A stretch of 64,000 nt of DNA, taken from positions 65,873,501 through 65,937,500 of the forward strand of contig BSBM01000361.1 in the NCBI GenBank assembly GCA_027924585.1, in the 5' to 3' direction. Source of the DNA: Larix kaempferi (taxonomy: Eukaryota; Streptophyta; Pinopsida; Pinales; Pinaceae). Under the pieces are notes generated by a model. The model was given only the letters and a program-made list of their open reading frames with translations. It was not told where the DNA came from and made no database searches. This document shows positions 44,410-55,460 of the stretch, piece after piece. The stretch's first letter is position 1. Each line of letters begins with the position of its first letter. The position numbers were made by a program, and so were the translations under genes.

Positions 44410-46717
44410 TTGGTGAGCAAGGTAATGTCAATAAAGAGCATGCATATGTTCAACCAACTATAAAATGCAAGTTGACAGAAAATACTATTTTCACAACATG
44501 GAGGCTGTTTCAGAAAATAATCAATTTTATCACAATTTCAGCTATCAACTCAAAGTTGAAGAACATGAGAAATAATAGAAGTAAATGAAACATAGCTTAG
44601 GATTACAGCCACTTTGACTTAAGGCTACTTACAGTCAGGCCAGTTCATAATAATAAGCACGATATCAACAGGGTGGATGGGTGGCAAGATAATTTCTTAT
44701 TTGTGCTACTCATTTTACAACGCATAGGTTTCTTTAAACATTCCACACAAACCTACTGGGAAGAAGGGATCGGAGCAAGGACGTTGCAAAGGCAATTGTA
44801 GGGATGCGTGAGCCTAAAGAAAAATTCTACGCTAGCTCCTAAAGTTATTCATGTGCCAAGGCCTAAATCTTAGCATGTGCTAGCCAAAGCTATTTTATGC
44901 GCTATCGCTGAAATTGTACCTACGCCATCCTAACACTATCTCTGCGCTGGCGCCTAAATTTATTTATGCACTGGCACCCAAAGTTATTTATGCGCCTAAA
45001 TGTTTACATGTGATGCTCTCGTGCGCCAATGTTTGAGCGAGATTTTACGCGCCGGCACTTGATAGTGGATTTTGTGTGAAGATGGAAAAAAAAACGCATA
45101 GCTGTTGGCCTCCATTGGTTAAAAAAAGGGTTTGTTTATCAAGCTTCCAAGTGGGCTCGATGGGTTGATTTAACACGTCCCAAGGTAGCTTTGGCCGGGC
45201 ATTGTGGGTTTTATGCAACCTCGTCGTGAATGAACAATGTTCTCCATTGATCTTTGAGCAGTGTACCCTGGTGTGCATAGAATGAAACTTTAGCTGCAAG
45301 AATGGGAAGGATTGGGTTTTATGCGTAGTAGATACTTGGCATGGAATTTCGTGCTACACGGGGTGTTGCATGAACGTGGTTTCTACGGGTTTTTAAAAGA
45401 AAACTCTGCGGCAATAAGATACTACCGGGACAACTTAGGGATATCAAGGTGGGCAATAAACTTACTCAGGATGCCGAGGGTATGACGGTAGGACAGAGTT
45501 CATGCTCGTAGGTGGGGACAAGGCTCTCCGGGTTTCGGTTCACGCAGTGCGACTTTGAATTCTCATTTTCGGTTCAAGGGCGGGAACAATCGTTCTATGC
45601 CCTCTAAGCTTCTTGCAAAGAAGTTCCTATGGTGGAAAAAAAAAGCTCACAAAAAAAGAAAGGGGCATAGAGCCTACCTGTCAGACTGGCAGGGTCCGTC
45701 AAGGGTGAACGTTCTGAGGCAGGAGATGAATTCCGCAGGCACCTGACGAATATAAATTCTCGCTCTTGATGAAAATGGAAAACTCTGGTTGCTTGGCGAG
45801 TATAAAATGTGTTGAAAAACCCCGTTGCACTTGTTTAAATAAGGGTGGCATTTATGTCACATACGACGATAGGTTGGCGGATTTAATTTCACGGGGCTTG
45901 AGGTCCTTTTCCATTAAAACGACACACGGCTCTATTAAAAACCCCACCAAACTCGCCGATGCACAAGGATCGATGTGATTTTTTTGCGCCAAGCGCCAAG
46001 TGACGATTTAAGTTTTGCACTAAGGCGGTGAGCGTGACTTTTGCGCTGAGCGCAAGTTAAAAAAATTGATTTTGCGCTTCAAGAGGCATTCCTGTCATTA
46101 CGGATGTGCTCCTAAAACTACGCCAGAACTTGGCCTATCGAAAAAGACTAAGCGCGAACTTGCAAGCGAGAGGGATAAGTGTGGCTCCTGCACCGTTGAC
46201 GCTAACTCTATCATCACGATTTGCGCTGGGAGAAATGCGCCAACTCTTAACTCCTCTAAGAAAGGGAAGCACAACTCGAAAGGTGGGAGGGATAAGGGTA
46301 GGACCCGCGCCTTCGTCGGTCGAGATATGGTAACAACCTGCATTGAGCGGCATGCGCCAATGGTGGCCGAGCTACTGTTAAAAAATGCACGCCGGATGAA
46401 AAGGACTTGAGACTTAGAGTTTTGCGCCAAGCGTGGACTTAGCTTTCAGAGGTGCGCCGAAGCGACAGAGAACTTTAAGGCTACAAATTGCGCTACAGTG
46501 GGTGAGTTAAGACTAAAATCCACGCTGAAGAGAAAAGATTGATTTTGCCTTAGGAAAAAAAAATGAGAAAACTCTCTTGGAAGCAGGTGGTGAAATTCTG
46601 CCAAGTTAGAGAAAGAAATAAACCCAAAAGACGAAGGAAAAACTTGCTACAAAAGTATTGAAAGGAGGGGCCCCAAATACCTTCAAAATTTTGGGGAGGG
46701 GTGTTGTATCAACAACA
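44410..46717. other. non-coding 5' part of U3 in the solo LTR
   Basis: Equivalent of 22593-24947. TGCGC-type motifs recur at 44820-45060 and 45985-46110. The plus-strand frame 46066-46410 overlaps the homologous frames in the other copies, but conservation at the protein level is weak. Confidence 0.6.
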
Positions 46718-46722
46718 AGTCT

Positions 46723-49059
46723 AGATAAATGACTTCCTGAGAAGGCTATATTCCTACCTTGTCCCCCGCTGTACTGACTTCCTCGTTTTGCTTTGATAGT
46801 GTAACAGTTTCATCCTTCATTGGTGTTGCAGTGGTCTGTGCTTGTAATGCAGTCTCAGCAATTGATTTTGGGGATGTTGTTTCTTGTGTAACAACATCCT
46901 TTCTTTCCATCACAACCTCAGCCATTTCAGTTTGTGTTACAGTCTCAACAAATATTCTTAGGACTGCTCGTTTTGTGTGACAACATCCTTTGTTTACATT
47001 TCAATCTCAGCCATCTCAGTTTGTGTTGCAGCTTCAGCAAATGATTTTGACAACACTGGTTCTTGTGTAACAGTGTTCTCTTCTTGATCCTTGTTGTCAA
47101 ATATTATTGTATGAGTTGCAGCCTCACTATATATTTCCAAGGGTGCTGGTTCTTGTGTAACAGCCCCCTGTCCTTCAATTTCTTCGAATTGCTGAGATTG
47201 TTTCTGGGTTATATCAAATCCCTCTGATTGATGAGACTATTCCTGAAGAAGTTCAGTATCCCCTGATGGCTAGGACTACACTGTTTCATCTCCTATATTC
47301 GAATCATGAATCACTTCAATTTTTGGCTCATTTCCCCCCATCAATTCTATTTCTGGTGTTTTTTCTTCCTCCTGCTCTATCTGTGCATGCTTTTGTGATA
47401 CAACTCCCAACACCATAACTCTATGTCCTGCTGCAAAGAATATGTCTCCACACTCTGGGAAAACAATCTCTCCTTGCTCCTCATTTTCTAATGCAAGAGA
47501 TTAATTTTCTAATAAATTTGCAACATCTAACAATGTGTTCAAATTCTTCTATGCTTGTTTTCCAACTGATCCCTTCAATCTTTCCAACTCATTTCGCAAT
47601 GTCTGCACTTCCTCCTTTAATAATTCATTTTCAAATAGGAGGTTTTCGATTTGAGGTTCTTCTATGGGAGTTTCCTATGTAACAGCAAGTGACTTGAGGT
47701 TTAGAATGGGAATTTCTATATCTACCTCTGTTACAGGTGTTATTTCTGCCATAGGTAATTCAATATTTGCTCTGACTGCTCCTGCTATCTCTGCTGAGGG
47801 TACTTCACTATTAACCCCAATTGCACCTACTATCTCTGCTGAGGGTACTTCACTGTTAACCCCAATTGCACCTGCTATCTCTGCTGCTGCGATTGATTGA
47901 GTCCTCCTTTTCTTCAACATTTCCTCCGGTCGGCCTCCACTGCATGATGCTACTGATGCTGTGATAGCTCTGGTTTTTCTTTTCTTTGCTGTAGTGGATG
48001 TCTAACCCTTGTCCCTTGGCTTTCTTCGTCTCTTTGACATAGGGGTCTTTTATTCAGTCTTCTCCTCCTCAATAATGGTCCCCCTTATCTCAGGAGAGGA
48101 CACACCATCAAAAAATTCCACATTTCCTTCTCCTCTTGCTTCTGCTTGAATTTCTGCTTCTGAAGTTGCAGCCTTACTGTCGTAGCTTTAACAACTGCTC
48201 TAGTTTTAGCTTCTTCTTCCTTAGTTTCTGCTTCTGCAGTTGCATATTCTACTGTCACTTCCTCCTAGGCCATTGCTTCCATCACCATTTCTTCAATAAC
48301 AGGTTTTGCTGTTGTTGCAGCATCCCCCATATTTACCTCATCTTTTTCCTCCTTTTGGTTTCCTGATGCTCCAACCTCCCCCCCAACTGGATTTGAGGAA
48401 CGCCGGTCCTCTTCACCTTCTCCAATACCCCCCACTTCTAATACAGGTCCTCTAAATGGACAGATCGCCGCAAGAAATTGCTCCCAGGTTAAATTGTGAT
48501 TTGCAAGGGCCCTTAAGACTAACAATTTAACTAGGCCATGATTGGTAAGGGAGGAAACTGGGTGTTGGGTTGTTTTTGCATATCCAGCCATGGTTTCCAG
48601 GGATTTAAAAAGATAGAATGGCATATTTACTAAAATACCATGGTGTAAATGAGACAATAAAGGAAGTTCATAGAAAGAAACAGTTTGGTACCTTGCTTCA
48701 CAAGAAATATATTTCTTCACAAAGGCTTCCACCTGATTCCAGGGTCATGGTAATGACGCCAATTCTAACCCACGACGCTTTGGACGAACATTCTCCCCGA
48801 CTACTAGAAATTCTCTTACAACCGTCGCCTGATGTGCCTTCCGTCCAAATAGCTTCTTTCCAACCCGGGGTAAGCTGGTAACCTTTGCTATGATTTCTTC
48901 TGTGACATCCACGCCCAGTCCCCTGACCTCAGAGTGAGTATCAGTCAGGTTGAGGGCGAATTGGAATGCGGTTTCTGTGTGGAAACTGTTCAACCGTTCA
49001 AAATATTCCATCCAACCTACTGTTATGAAAATGTTAAGCACTTCTGCATTAGCATGCAA
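46723..49059 (-). pseudogene. env-position ORF of the Athila-like element, N-terminal and linker part
   Basis: Open pieces at 48745-49059 and 48265-48732 form a globular N-terminal domain (RLNSFHTETAFQFALNL, VRGLGVDVTEEIIAKVTSLP, PFYLFKSLETMAGYAKT). This style is seen in plant retrotransposon ORFs of unknown function. From about 48260 down to 46730 the reading is low-complexity, rich in Ala/Val/Glu, with three 16-residue repeats of the type SAEIAGAIGVNSEVP at 47760-47890. The frame continues beyond the insertion at 16477. Total about 1,135 codons. It lies after integrase and before the polypurine tract. Some internal stops are present. Confidence 0.6.
47760..47895 (-). repeat. 48-bp in-frame tandem repeat in the env-position ORF
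   Basis: Two nearly identical units and one diverged unit coding for a 16-residue repeat (SAEI-GAIGVNSEVP). The unit length is a multiple of three, so the frame is kept. Confidence 0.85.
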
Positions 49060-49600
49060 GGCTTATGTATTCACGGGTTCATGCCGGACTGGGTTTCCCA
49101 TATCGACCTTCTTCAAAATCCAGGTAACGAATACAGCAAGTAACAGTCCGGACATGGGGGTTGCAGCGTGTGAACATGCAAGGAATCATTGGAGTTTAAA
49201 ATTGGGTATTTTCGGAAAGTCGGCACAGGTATGAAATCCTAGTAAAATGAGACAGTTATGGAAAGTTGGCTTAATTGGGGTATGTTGGTGGTTAAATGGT
49301 ACTGCCTTGCTAACAGGGACTAAAAGACAGTGCATAATCATTATTACTATATTCAATTTCACGTTTAATCATGTAAAAGTCTGAATCCGTACCTTTTGCG
49401 TTATGAATTCAGCCGTGAGTTATCATTATAACTCACCTCCCAATAAAACGAGCATAAATGCACATGTGCCGAGGTGATTTGGCCGTTTCCATTCAACTGA
49501 CAGATGCCCGAGACACCTAATGCTATCTTCTTGGCGGATTGTGATTGGATCCATGGAGCAAGCATTCAAATTGACCCCATATTTAGTCATAATTATCGGC
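49060..49600. other. non-coding interval of the Athila-like element
   Basis: Leader of the env-position ORF in minus orientation. Nothing recognisable beyond short shadow frames. Confidence 0.5.
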
Positions 49601-49619
49601 ATTAATTCAGAAAAAGGAC

Positions 49620-50115
49620 AACTGCGGAGTCGTAGCTGTACGGAGAAAAAGAAAAATGAATGAAGGATAGCGGAGTCACAGTTGCTGCTGCTGAATTTAG
49701 CGGAATCGAAAAAAATGGCGGAGTCGCAGCTGCTGGCAAATAGCGAAAATGAAGTGGAAATAGCGGATTCACAGCTGCTAGACTTAGCGAAATAAGCAAG
49801 AATAGCGGAGGTGCATCTGCTGGCAAATAGCGAAAATGAAATGGAAATAACGGAGTCGCAACTGCTAGACTAGCGGAATAGGAAAAAATGGCAGAGTCAT
49901 AGCTGCTGGAAAAAAGCAAAAATGAAATGGAAATAGTGGAGTCACAGCTGCTAGACTAGCGGGATAGGAAAAAATGGCGGAGTCGTAGCTGCTAGCAAAA
50001 ATGAAGTGAATGGAAAAATGACGGAGTTACAACTACGAAAATAGGAAGAACAAGCAAGGTAAGGAGTCGCAGCTGTGCAAAAAAAAAAAAGAGTAACAAG
50101 CAGACTTTCAGCTGG
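49620..50115. repeat. tandem repeats with the core GCGGAGTCGCAGCTGCT
   Basis: About ten imperfect units of 40-50 bp alternate between two forms: AAAAAATGGCGGAGTCGCAGCTGCTGGCAAATAGCG and GAAATAGCGGAGTCACAGCTGCTAGACTAGCGG (given here as consensus pieces). The array lies between integrase and the env-position ORF of the Athila-like element. Confidence 0.88.
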
Positions 50116-50343
50116 CTGTTGAAAAAATGACGAATCATCCATCTTCTTCAAAGAGCTTTATTAAATCAGGAAACAATATAAGGTGCCTGCAGTCATCTGG
50201 CCCAGTTACGACTGTTGTTCCTCCAATTAATTCCTACAGACAAATCTTCAAAACAAACCGATCAAGTGCAAAATGAAAAATAAATAAAATACAAAATGAA
50301 AAAAATAAATTATTTATGTACAAATGATGTGGATATTGGAGTC
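50116..50343. other. short AT-rich spacer after pol
   Basis: Non-coding, between the integrase stop and the tandem repeats. Confidence 0.5.
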
Positions 50344-51600
50344 CTAAAAATTCACAAGGGTTGAGAAAACTCCCTGCCCTGGCGTAAACTGATAATGTGG
50401 ATTTGCTGCAACCTGTGAAACGAAAGCATCCTTTGAGATCGGTTTGTGATACAGTCGCAGCCGATGACCATTTGCGAATAACAGTGTCTTGTTTTCATCA
50501 ATGGTGATCAAACGAACTGTTCCATTGTCAAATACACGATCTATTTGATAAGGTCCCAACCAACGAGTGCGTAGCTTGCCTTTGAAATACCTCTTAAACC
50601 GTGAATCATATAACATAGCCTAGTCTCCTTCCTGGAAGACTTTCTTCCTTATGAATCTGTCATGCCACTTAGAGCGTTGCTGTTGGATTAAAGTTGTATG
50701 ATTTACTGCTGCTATGCACTTTTCATCCAATTCATTAGGTTGATTCAATCGGTTCCTCTGTGCTTCTGATAAATCCAGATTTTCTTCTACAACTATTTTC
50801 AAAGTCCTGATTTCAAATTCAATTGGGAAAACAACATTCTTACCATACACTAACTCATATGGGGAAAAACCAGTGGTGTTATGCCATGTAGTGCGATAGG
50901 CCTACAATGCCTTTGGAAGTCTCTCAGCCCAATCTTTACAATGGCATTTCACTGTTTTTGTCAAAATAGCCTCAATAACCTTGTTTGAATTCTCCACTTG
51001 GCCATTGGCCCGTGGATGATATGGTGAGGTTATTCTGTGCTGAATATGAAATTTCTGTAACAACGCTTCCATCTTGTGAGACACAAACTGTTGTCCACTA
51101 TCTGTGACGGTTTCCTTGGGTACTCCAAACCTAGTGAAAATTTCTTCATACAGGAAATCAATCACAACCTGATCATTAGCCTTAACCAAAGCTACAGTAT
51201 CTACCCATTTGGTCATGTAATCTGTACAAACCAAGATGTAAACTTTCTGTTTTGAGGGAGGGTTGATGGGCCCTACAAAATCTAGAGCCCATCTATCAAA
51301 CGGTTCAACCACGAGCTGTGGATGCAAAGGCATTTTATCTAATTTGTTGGGTTGGCCCATCCTTTGGCAGCTATCACATGCCTGAACATACTTCTTTGCG
51401 TCCCTGAACAATGTGGGCTAGAAATATCCCATTCTCAAAACTTTATGACCTGTCCTTTTATCAACAAAATGTCCCCCACTGGGCTCATCATGGCAAGCTT
51501 TAAGAATGCTAAATATCTCATCTTCTCTAACACATCTCTTGATCTCTAAATCAAGCCCTGTGTAGAAAATATGGCCATCAATCCAGTAGTACCCAGCACT
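50344..51600 (-). pseudogene. Athila-like integrase
   Basis: Core domain at 50902-51411: CQRMGQPNKLDKMPLHPQ (end of the zinc-binding part), DFVGPINPPSK, VCTDYMTKWVD (first D), ETVTDSGQQF (second D), GQVENSNKVIE (E). The DDE triad is complete. The C-terminal domain at 50344-50850 ends with RTRWLGPYQIDRVFDNGTV and a FANGHRLRLYHKP block. Three in-frame TAG codons break it (50620-50622, 50902-50904, 51418-51420), each where the family has Gln or Trp. Otherwise it is well preserved. Confidence 0.88.
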
Positions 51601-52221
51601 CTATTGTATGATCTTTCTTTTTTCTCTCTTCAACAGATGTGATGGGAGCTTACCTGCAGCCAAAAAGTCAACAATATCTGCATACCATGGGGAATGAGCT
51701 GATACTGCAAACAAATGTTCATCAGGGAAGGAATATTCGACTGGTAAATTATCATCATTGTTAGTAAGTCGAGATAAAAAATCTGCAACAACATTTTCCT
51801 TCCCTGGTCTATCAATACTTGTGATATCAAATTCCTGTAACCGTAACAACCATCTAGTAACTCTAGCATTCGTGATTGGTTTATTCATTAAATATTTGAT
51901 AGCGGAATGATCATTGTGCACAAAAGTATAATATCCAGTAATATAATGTCTAAATTTGTTGATGGCATAAACAATGGCAAGGAATTCCTTTTCTGTGACA
52001 GTATAGTTTAGTTCAGCAGGAGATAAGTTCTTACTAATGTAATAAATTGCACAAGGAGCATTACCTTCATGTTGTCCCAAAACTGCTGCAATGGCAGTGT
52101 CTGAAGCATCTGAAGAAATATGAAAAGGCAGAGCCTAGTTGGGCCCTCGTAAGATGGGTGTTGTAGATAGCCTTTTCTTTAGCTCAGTAAACGCTGTTTG
52201 GCATGCATAATTCCAGACAAA
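51601..52221 (-). pseudogene. Athila-like RNase H and linker
   Basis: FHISSDASDTAIAAVLGQHEG (just above 52080), then YYISKNLSPAELNYTVTEKEF, FVHNDHSAIKYLMNK and RPGKENVVADFLSRL. The acidic residues D, E and D are present in these blocks. One TAG at 52135-52137 breaks the frame. A linker of about 60 codons leads to the integrase. Confidence 0.88.
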
Positions 52222-53448
52222 CTATGCATCCTTCATCAACAGATTGAACAAAGGAGAAGCTAGTTTGGAAAATTTTTCTATGAACATTTTGTAATAGCCA
52301 GCATGCCCCAAGAAGCTGCGTACATCCTTCTGTGTTCCAGGAGTTGGTATATTTTCAATTGCCTTGATTTTGGATGGATCTACCTGGATACCCTCGGAAG
52401 AGATGAAGTGCCCTAGCACTATGCACTCACTCATCATCATATGGCACTTTTCAGTGCTTAAAGAGAGATGGCTTTGTTCATAGCGTTTCAAGACCTTTTC
52501 TAAAAATTTCAGTGCTTCTTCATAACTATCACCATATGGAGTAAAGTCATCCATAAAAATTTCCATGCAATCATTTACCATTTCCGAAAAGATTCCATTC
52601 ACTGCTTTCTGAAATGTGGCTGGTGTGTTGCACAACCCGAAAGGAAGTACTCGGTATGCAAAAGTTCCCCAGGGACAGGTGAAAGTGGTTTTGTCCTGGT
52701 CTTCTGGAGCAATCTGGATTTGGTTATAGCCACTAAAGCCATCTAGAAAGGAAAAATACTTTTTTCCAGACAAGGTATCAAGGACCTGATCGATGAAAGG
52801 TAAGGGAAAGTGGTTGTTCTACGTTGCTTTGTTCAATTATCTGTAATCCACGCAGACCCTCCATTTCCCATTCTTCTTTGGCACAATCACGAGTGGAGAA
52901 ACCCACTCATTGTCCGAAATCGGGTATATAAATCCTGCTTCCAAAAGTTTTTGGATATCCTCTTTCACTATGTCTCTTAGGTTCGGGTTCATCCTTCGTT
53001 GTGGTTGACACACAGGCCTAGAGTCGCTCTTAATATAAATGTGATGGGTGCACAGATTGGAAGGAATCCCTTTCATGTCTGTGTACTCCGAAGCGAAAGA
53101 TCCCCTACGCTATTTCAGCAGAGTGACTAGCTGTTCCAACTCACTAGGTGCAAGATTTGGATTGATATTCAATGTTTTCCCTGGCTTGATTTCTACTGGA
53201 ACACTCTTTGAGTTTTTGAGTACTAGAATTATATTGGCATCGCTGACTAGAGTTTCTTCTATAATATTTTCTTGTTCTGTTGCAGCTAAAGTACTGTCCA
53301 ATATTTGATAGACATTTTTATTGATTGACGTGGGCTCACTGATGAAACTATTAATGGCATCATCCTCTATTTCATCTTTAAATGTTAAGGCTCTCCCTAT
53401 TGTTAATAATGGTTGCACACCTTCTTCCTCCTCCAAATCCGCCCACAA
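52222..53448 (-). pseudogene. Athila-like reverse transcriptase
   Basis: The N-terminal leader 53110-53448 is followed by MKGIPSNLCTHHIYIKSDSR, WVSPLVIVPKKNGKWRVCVDYR (52837-53076), FLDGFSGYNQIQIAPEDQDK, YRVLPFGLCNTPATFQ and the catalytic IFMDDFTPYG (52222-52773). The FMDDF spelling and the DGFSGYNQI block point to the Athila branch. Stops at 52222-52224 (TAG), near 52810-52836 and at 53110-53112 (TAG) interrupt the frame. The catalytic aspartates are intact. Confidence 0.9.
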
Positions 53449-53472
53449 TGGATTTTTAGCTTCTGTGCTTGG

Positions 53473-54376
53473 TCAAGCTGGAGGGTACAAGGTTAGGCTC
53501 TTGATCTCAGTCCCATCTGAAATGGTCATAGATACTGACCGACAGCTGATACAGGCATCTATTGTGGCCAACCACGGTCTTCCTAGGATCAGTGGGTGTC
53601 CCCCCAACTGGGATTTCGATAGTAACACCAAGAAATCCATAGGGTATTCCCACGAGTCAACTGAGATGACGAGGTCATCTAGGATCCCCTCAGGCTTGAT
53701 TTGTTGATCTGTTAGCAAGTTCCAAAATAGTAGGGGTCGGCCGAAGGTTAATGAGTCCAAGTTTCTTCATAGTTTCTATGGTCATAACGTTAATAGCCGT
53801 GCCTAATTCTACCAAGATGTTGGGGATTTGTGTGTTTCCTATGTGAACTGTAACAGTAGGGTTTCCAGGGTCATCGTATTTCTCCATGGGAGTCTTTCCC
53901 ATTATCAATTCAGAAAGTTTTCCCAATACATGGATAGTGGGAGGATCCCTAGGATTTCTTCCTGGTTTCTTGATACACAAATCTCTAACAGTCTTGGCGT
54001 AAATGGGCACGTCATGGAGGGCTTGTAACAGTGGAATTTTGACATACAAATTTTTCAATTCTCCTAAGAGATCGAATCGAGGCTGTTCCACTATTTTCTG
54101 TAGGGCCAATCGTTCAGGGTATGGCAGTTCTCTTATCAACTGTGTAGGCCGTGATTCATTGTGTGTTAGCTCCTGAGTTTCGGCTACTGTTTCGGTAGGA
54201 GTATCAATATCCTCAATGATGGGGCTTACTGAATTGACCATATTCTCATAGTGCCGATTCACTCCAGTTTCAATCACTGGGGATGAAACATCCTTAGTGA
54301 TAATAGGTTCCACTACCCTCCCTGATCGTAATTGTATATCATTGCAGGGAATTTGGGTGATGGAATACGTAGGCAT
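53473..54376 (-). pseudogene. Athila-like protease region
   Basis: Two overlapping frames (53690-54376, 53473-53760) separated by a frameshift. PYPERLALQKIVEQPRFD and ALHDVPIYAKTVRDLCIKKP are the linker upstream of protease in Athila elements. The active site reads ILVELGTAINVMT, where Asp is expected (VDLG), so the catalytic aspartate is now Glu. GGHPLILGRPWLATID (near 53560-53610) is the flap and C-terminal block. Confidence 0.85.
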
Positions 54377-55460
54377 GTTGGCAGTCTCAAATTGATGGAC
54401 TACTTTATTGTTTGGGTTCGGGTTAGGTTGCCCAGGAAGCTGTGGTCGAAGTGGTGCATTGATAGGTGCGACATTGTTTTGAAATGGGAGCTGTGGTTGT
54501 TGATACTGTTGGTGCTGATACTGTGGAGGAGAATACTGTTGATACTGAGTCTGGTGATGGGGAAAGTTATTTCCCTGGTAAGAATTTATCCAGTTGGAAT
54601 TCCAAGGAGCTTGATTGTTTGACTGCTATGACCATGATGTCCAAAAATTAGGATTTTGAATTTGGTTCTGATATGGATGCCAATGGTTACTAGAATAATG
54701 TGAAGGGAATTGTGTATTCATATTATTCAGAAAAAATGATGGGTCTTGATTCATACCTTGATTGCGAGGCTTCAATGGTTTCTTCTGTGCAATGAAGTAA
54801 GTCTTCTCCACATCTGGAATGGATTCCTGTAGAACTGCTTTGACCTTAGGTAATGAAGGACATTCCCTAGTATCATGCTCCAGTTCACATATCCTACATA
54901 TCTCTACTTTGTCCAGCGGGCATTCTTTCAATGGGTTCTTTTTCCTACATTTAGGACAGAATACACCAAGTGTAAGGTCTTCTACTACTTGCCTTTGCTT
55001 TGCTCTCATGACATCTAACTCTGAGGAAATTGAGCTCATCATGTCTGTTTTAAAATTCTCTAGTAAGTTGCCTATTTCTGCTCAAGTGGCCCCTCCACTA
55101 GCTGACTTCTGAGTCCTAGTGAAGACATCCTGGTCTCGATATTTGTCTCATTTGTTGGTTCTAGAGGATCCCCTATAGTACCTTCGACATAATTCAACAA
55201 TATTCTCAAAAGTTTCCTTCGAGATGTCCCCTTTTCCCAACAAATTCAACATATCAAGGTAGTCTTCTCTAATTCCTCGTAGTAAAATGATCTTGAGTAC
55301 ATCCTTTCCAATCTCAGCGTGACCAGATCTTTGTAAATTGTACAACAATATTTCCACAAAGTCTTCTGAGCTTTCTTCATCCTTCTGAACCATTTTAAAC
55401 AACTCCTCCTTTATATCCCTAGTTCTACAATATTCTTGATATTTATAAAGGAAGGTGTTT
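54377..55460 (-). pseudogene. Athila-like gag, C-terminal part, cut at 55460
   Basis: Capsid end at 55148-55402 and upstream in the same frame (YQEYCRTRDIKEELFKM), then FVEILLYNLQRSGHAE. A Cys-rich domain lies at 54626-55042, with FCPKCRKKNPLKECP and the knuckle CRICELEHDTREC. A Gln/Asn/Pro/Tyr-rich spacer runs to the protease. The coding frame ends abruptly at 55460, where TGTTGACC of the next LTR begins; the N-terminal gag and 5' LTR must lie beyond the right edge. Confidence 0.82.

Larger units (their letters stand above)
42047..46717 (-). repeat. giant-family solo LTR, 5' segment
   Basis: Resumes on the plus strand with CTAAGGTG after the CATTT duplication, exactly where the other segment stopped. 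It ends ATCAACAACA at 46717, followed by the target duplication AGTCT (46718-46722). Only one LTR lies between the AGTCT copies and no interior remains, so this is a solo LTR left by LTR-LTR recombination. Confidence 0.92.

Noticed and set aside
47664-47900. Plus-strand repeat protein (LTPIAP-ISAEGTS)
   Set aside because: The 48-bp repeat is open on both strands. The minus frame belongs to the longer env-position ORF and is preferred.
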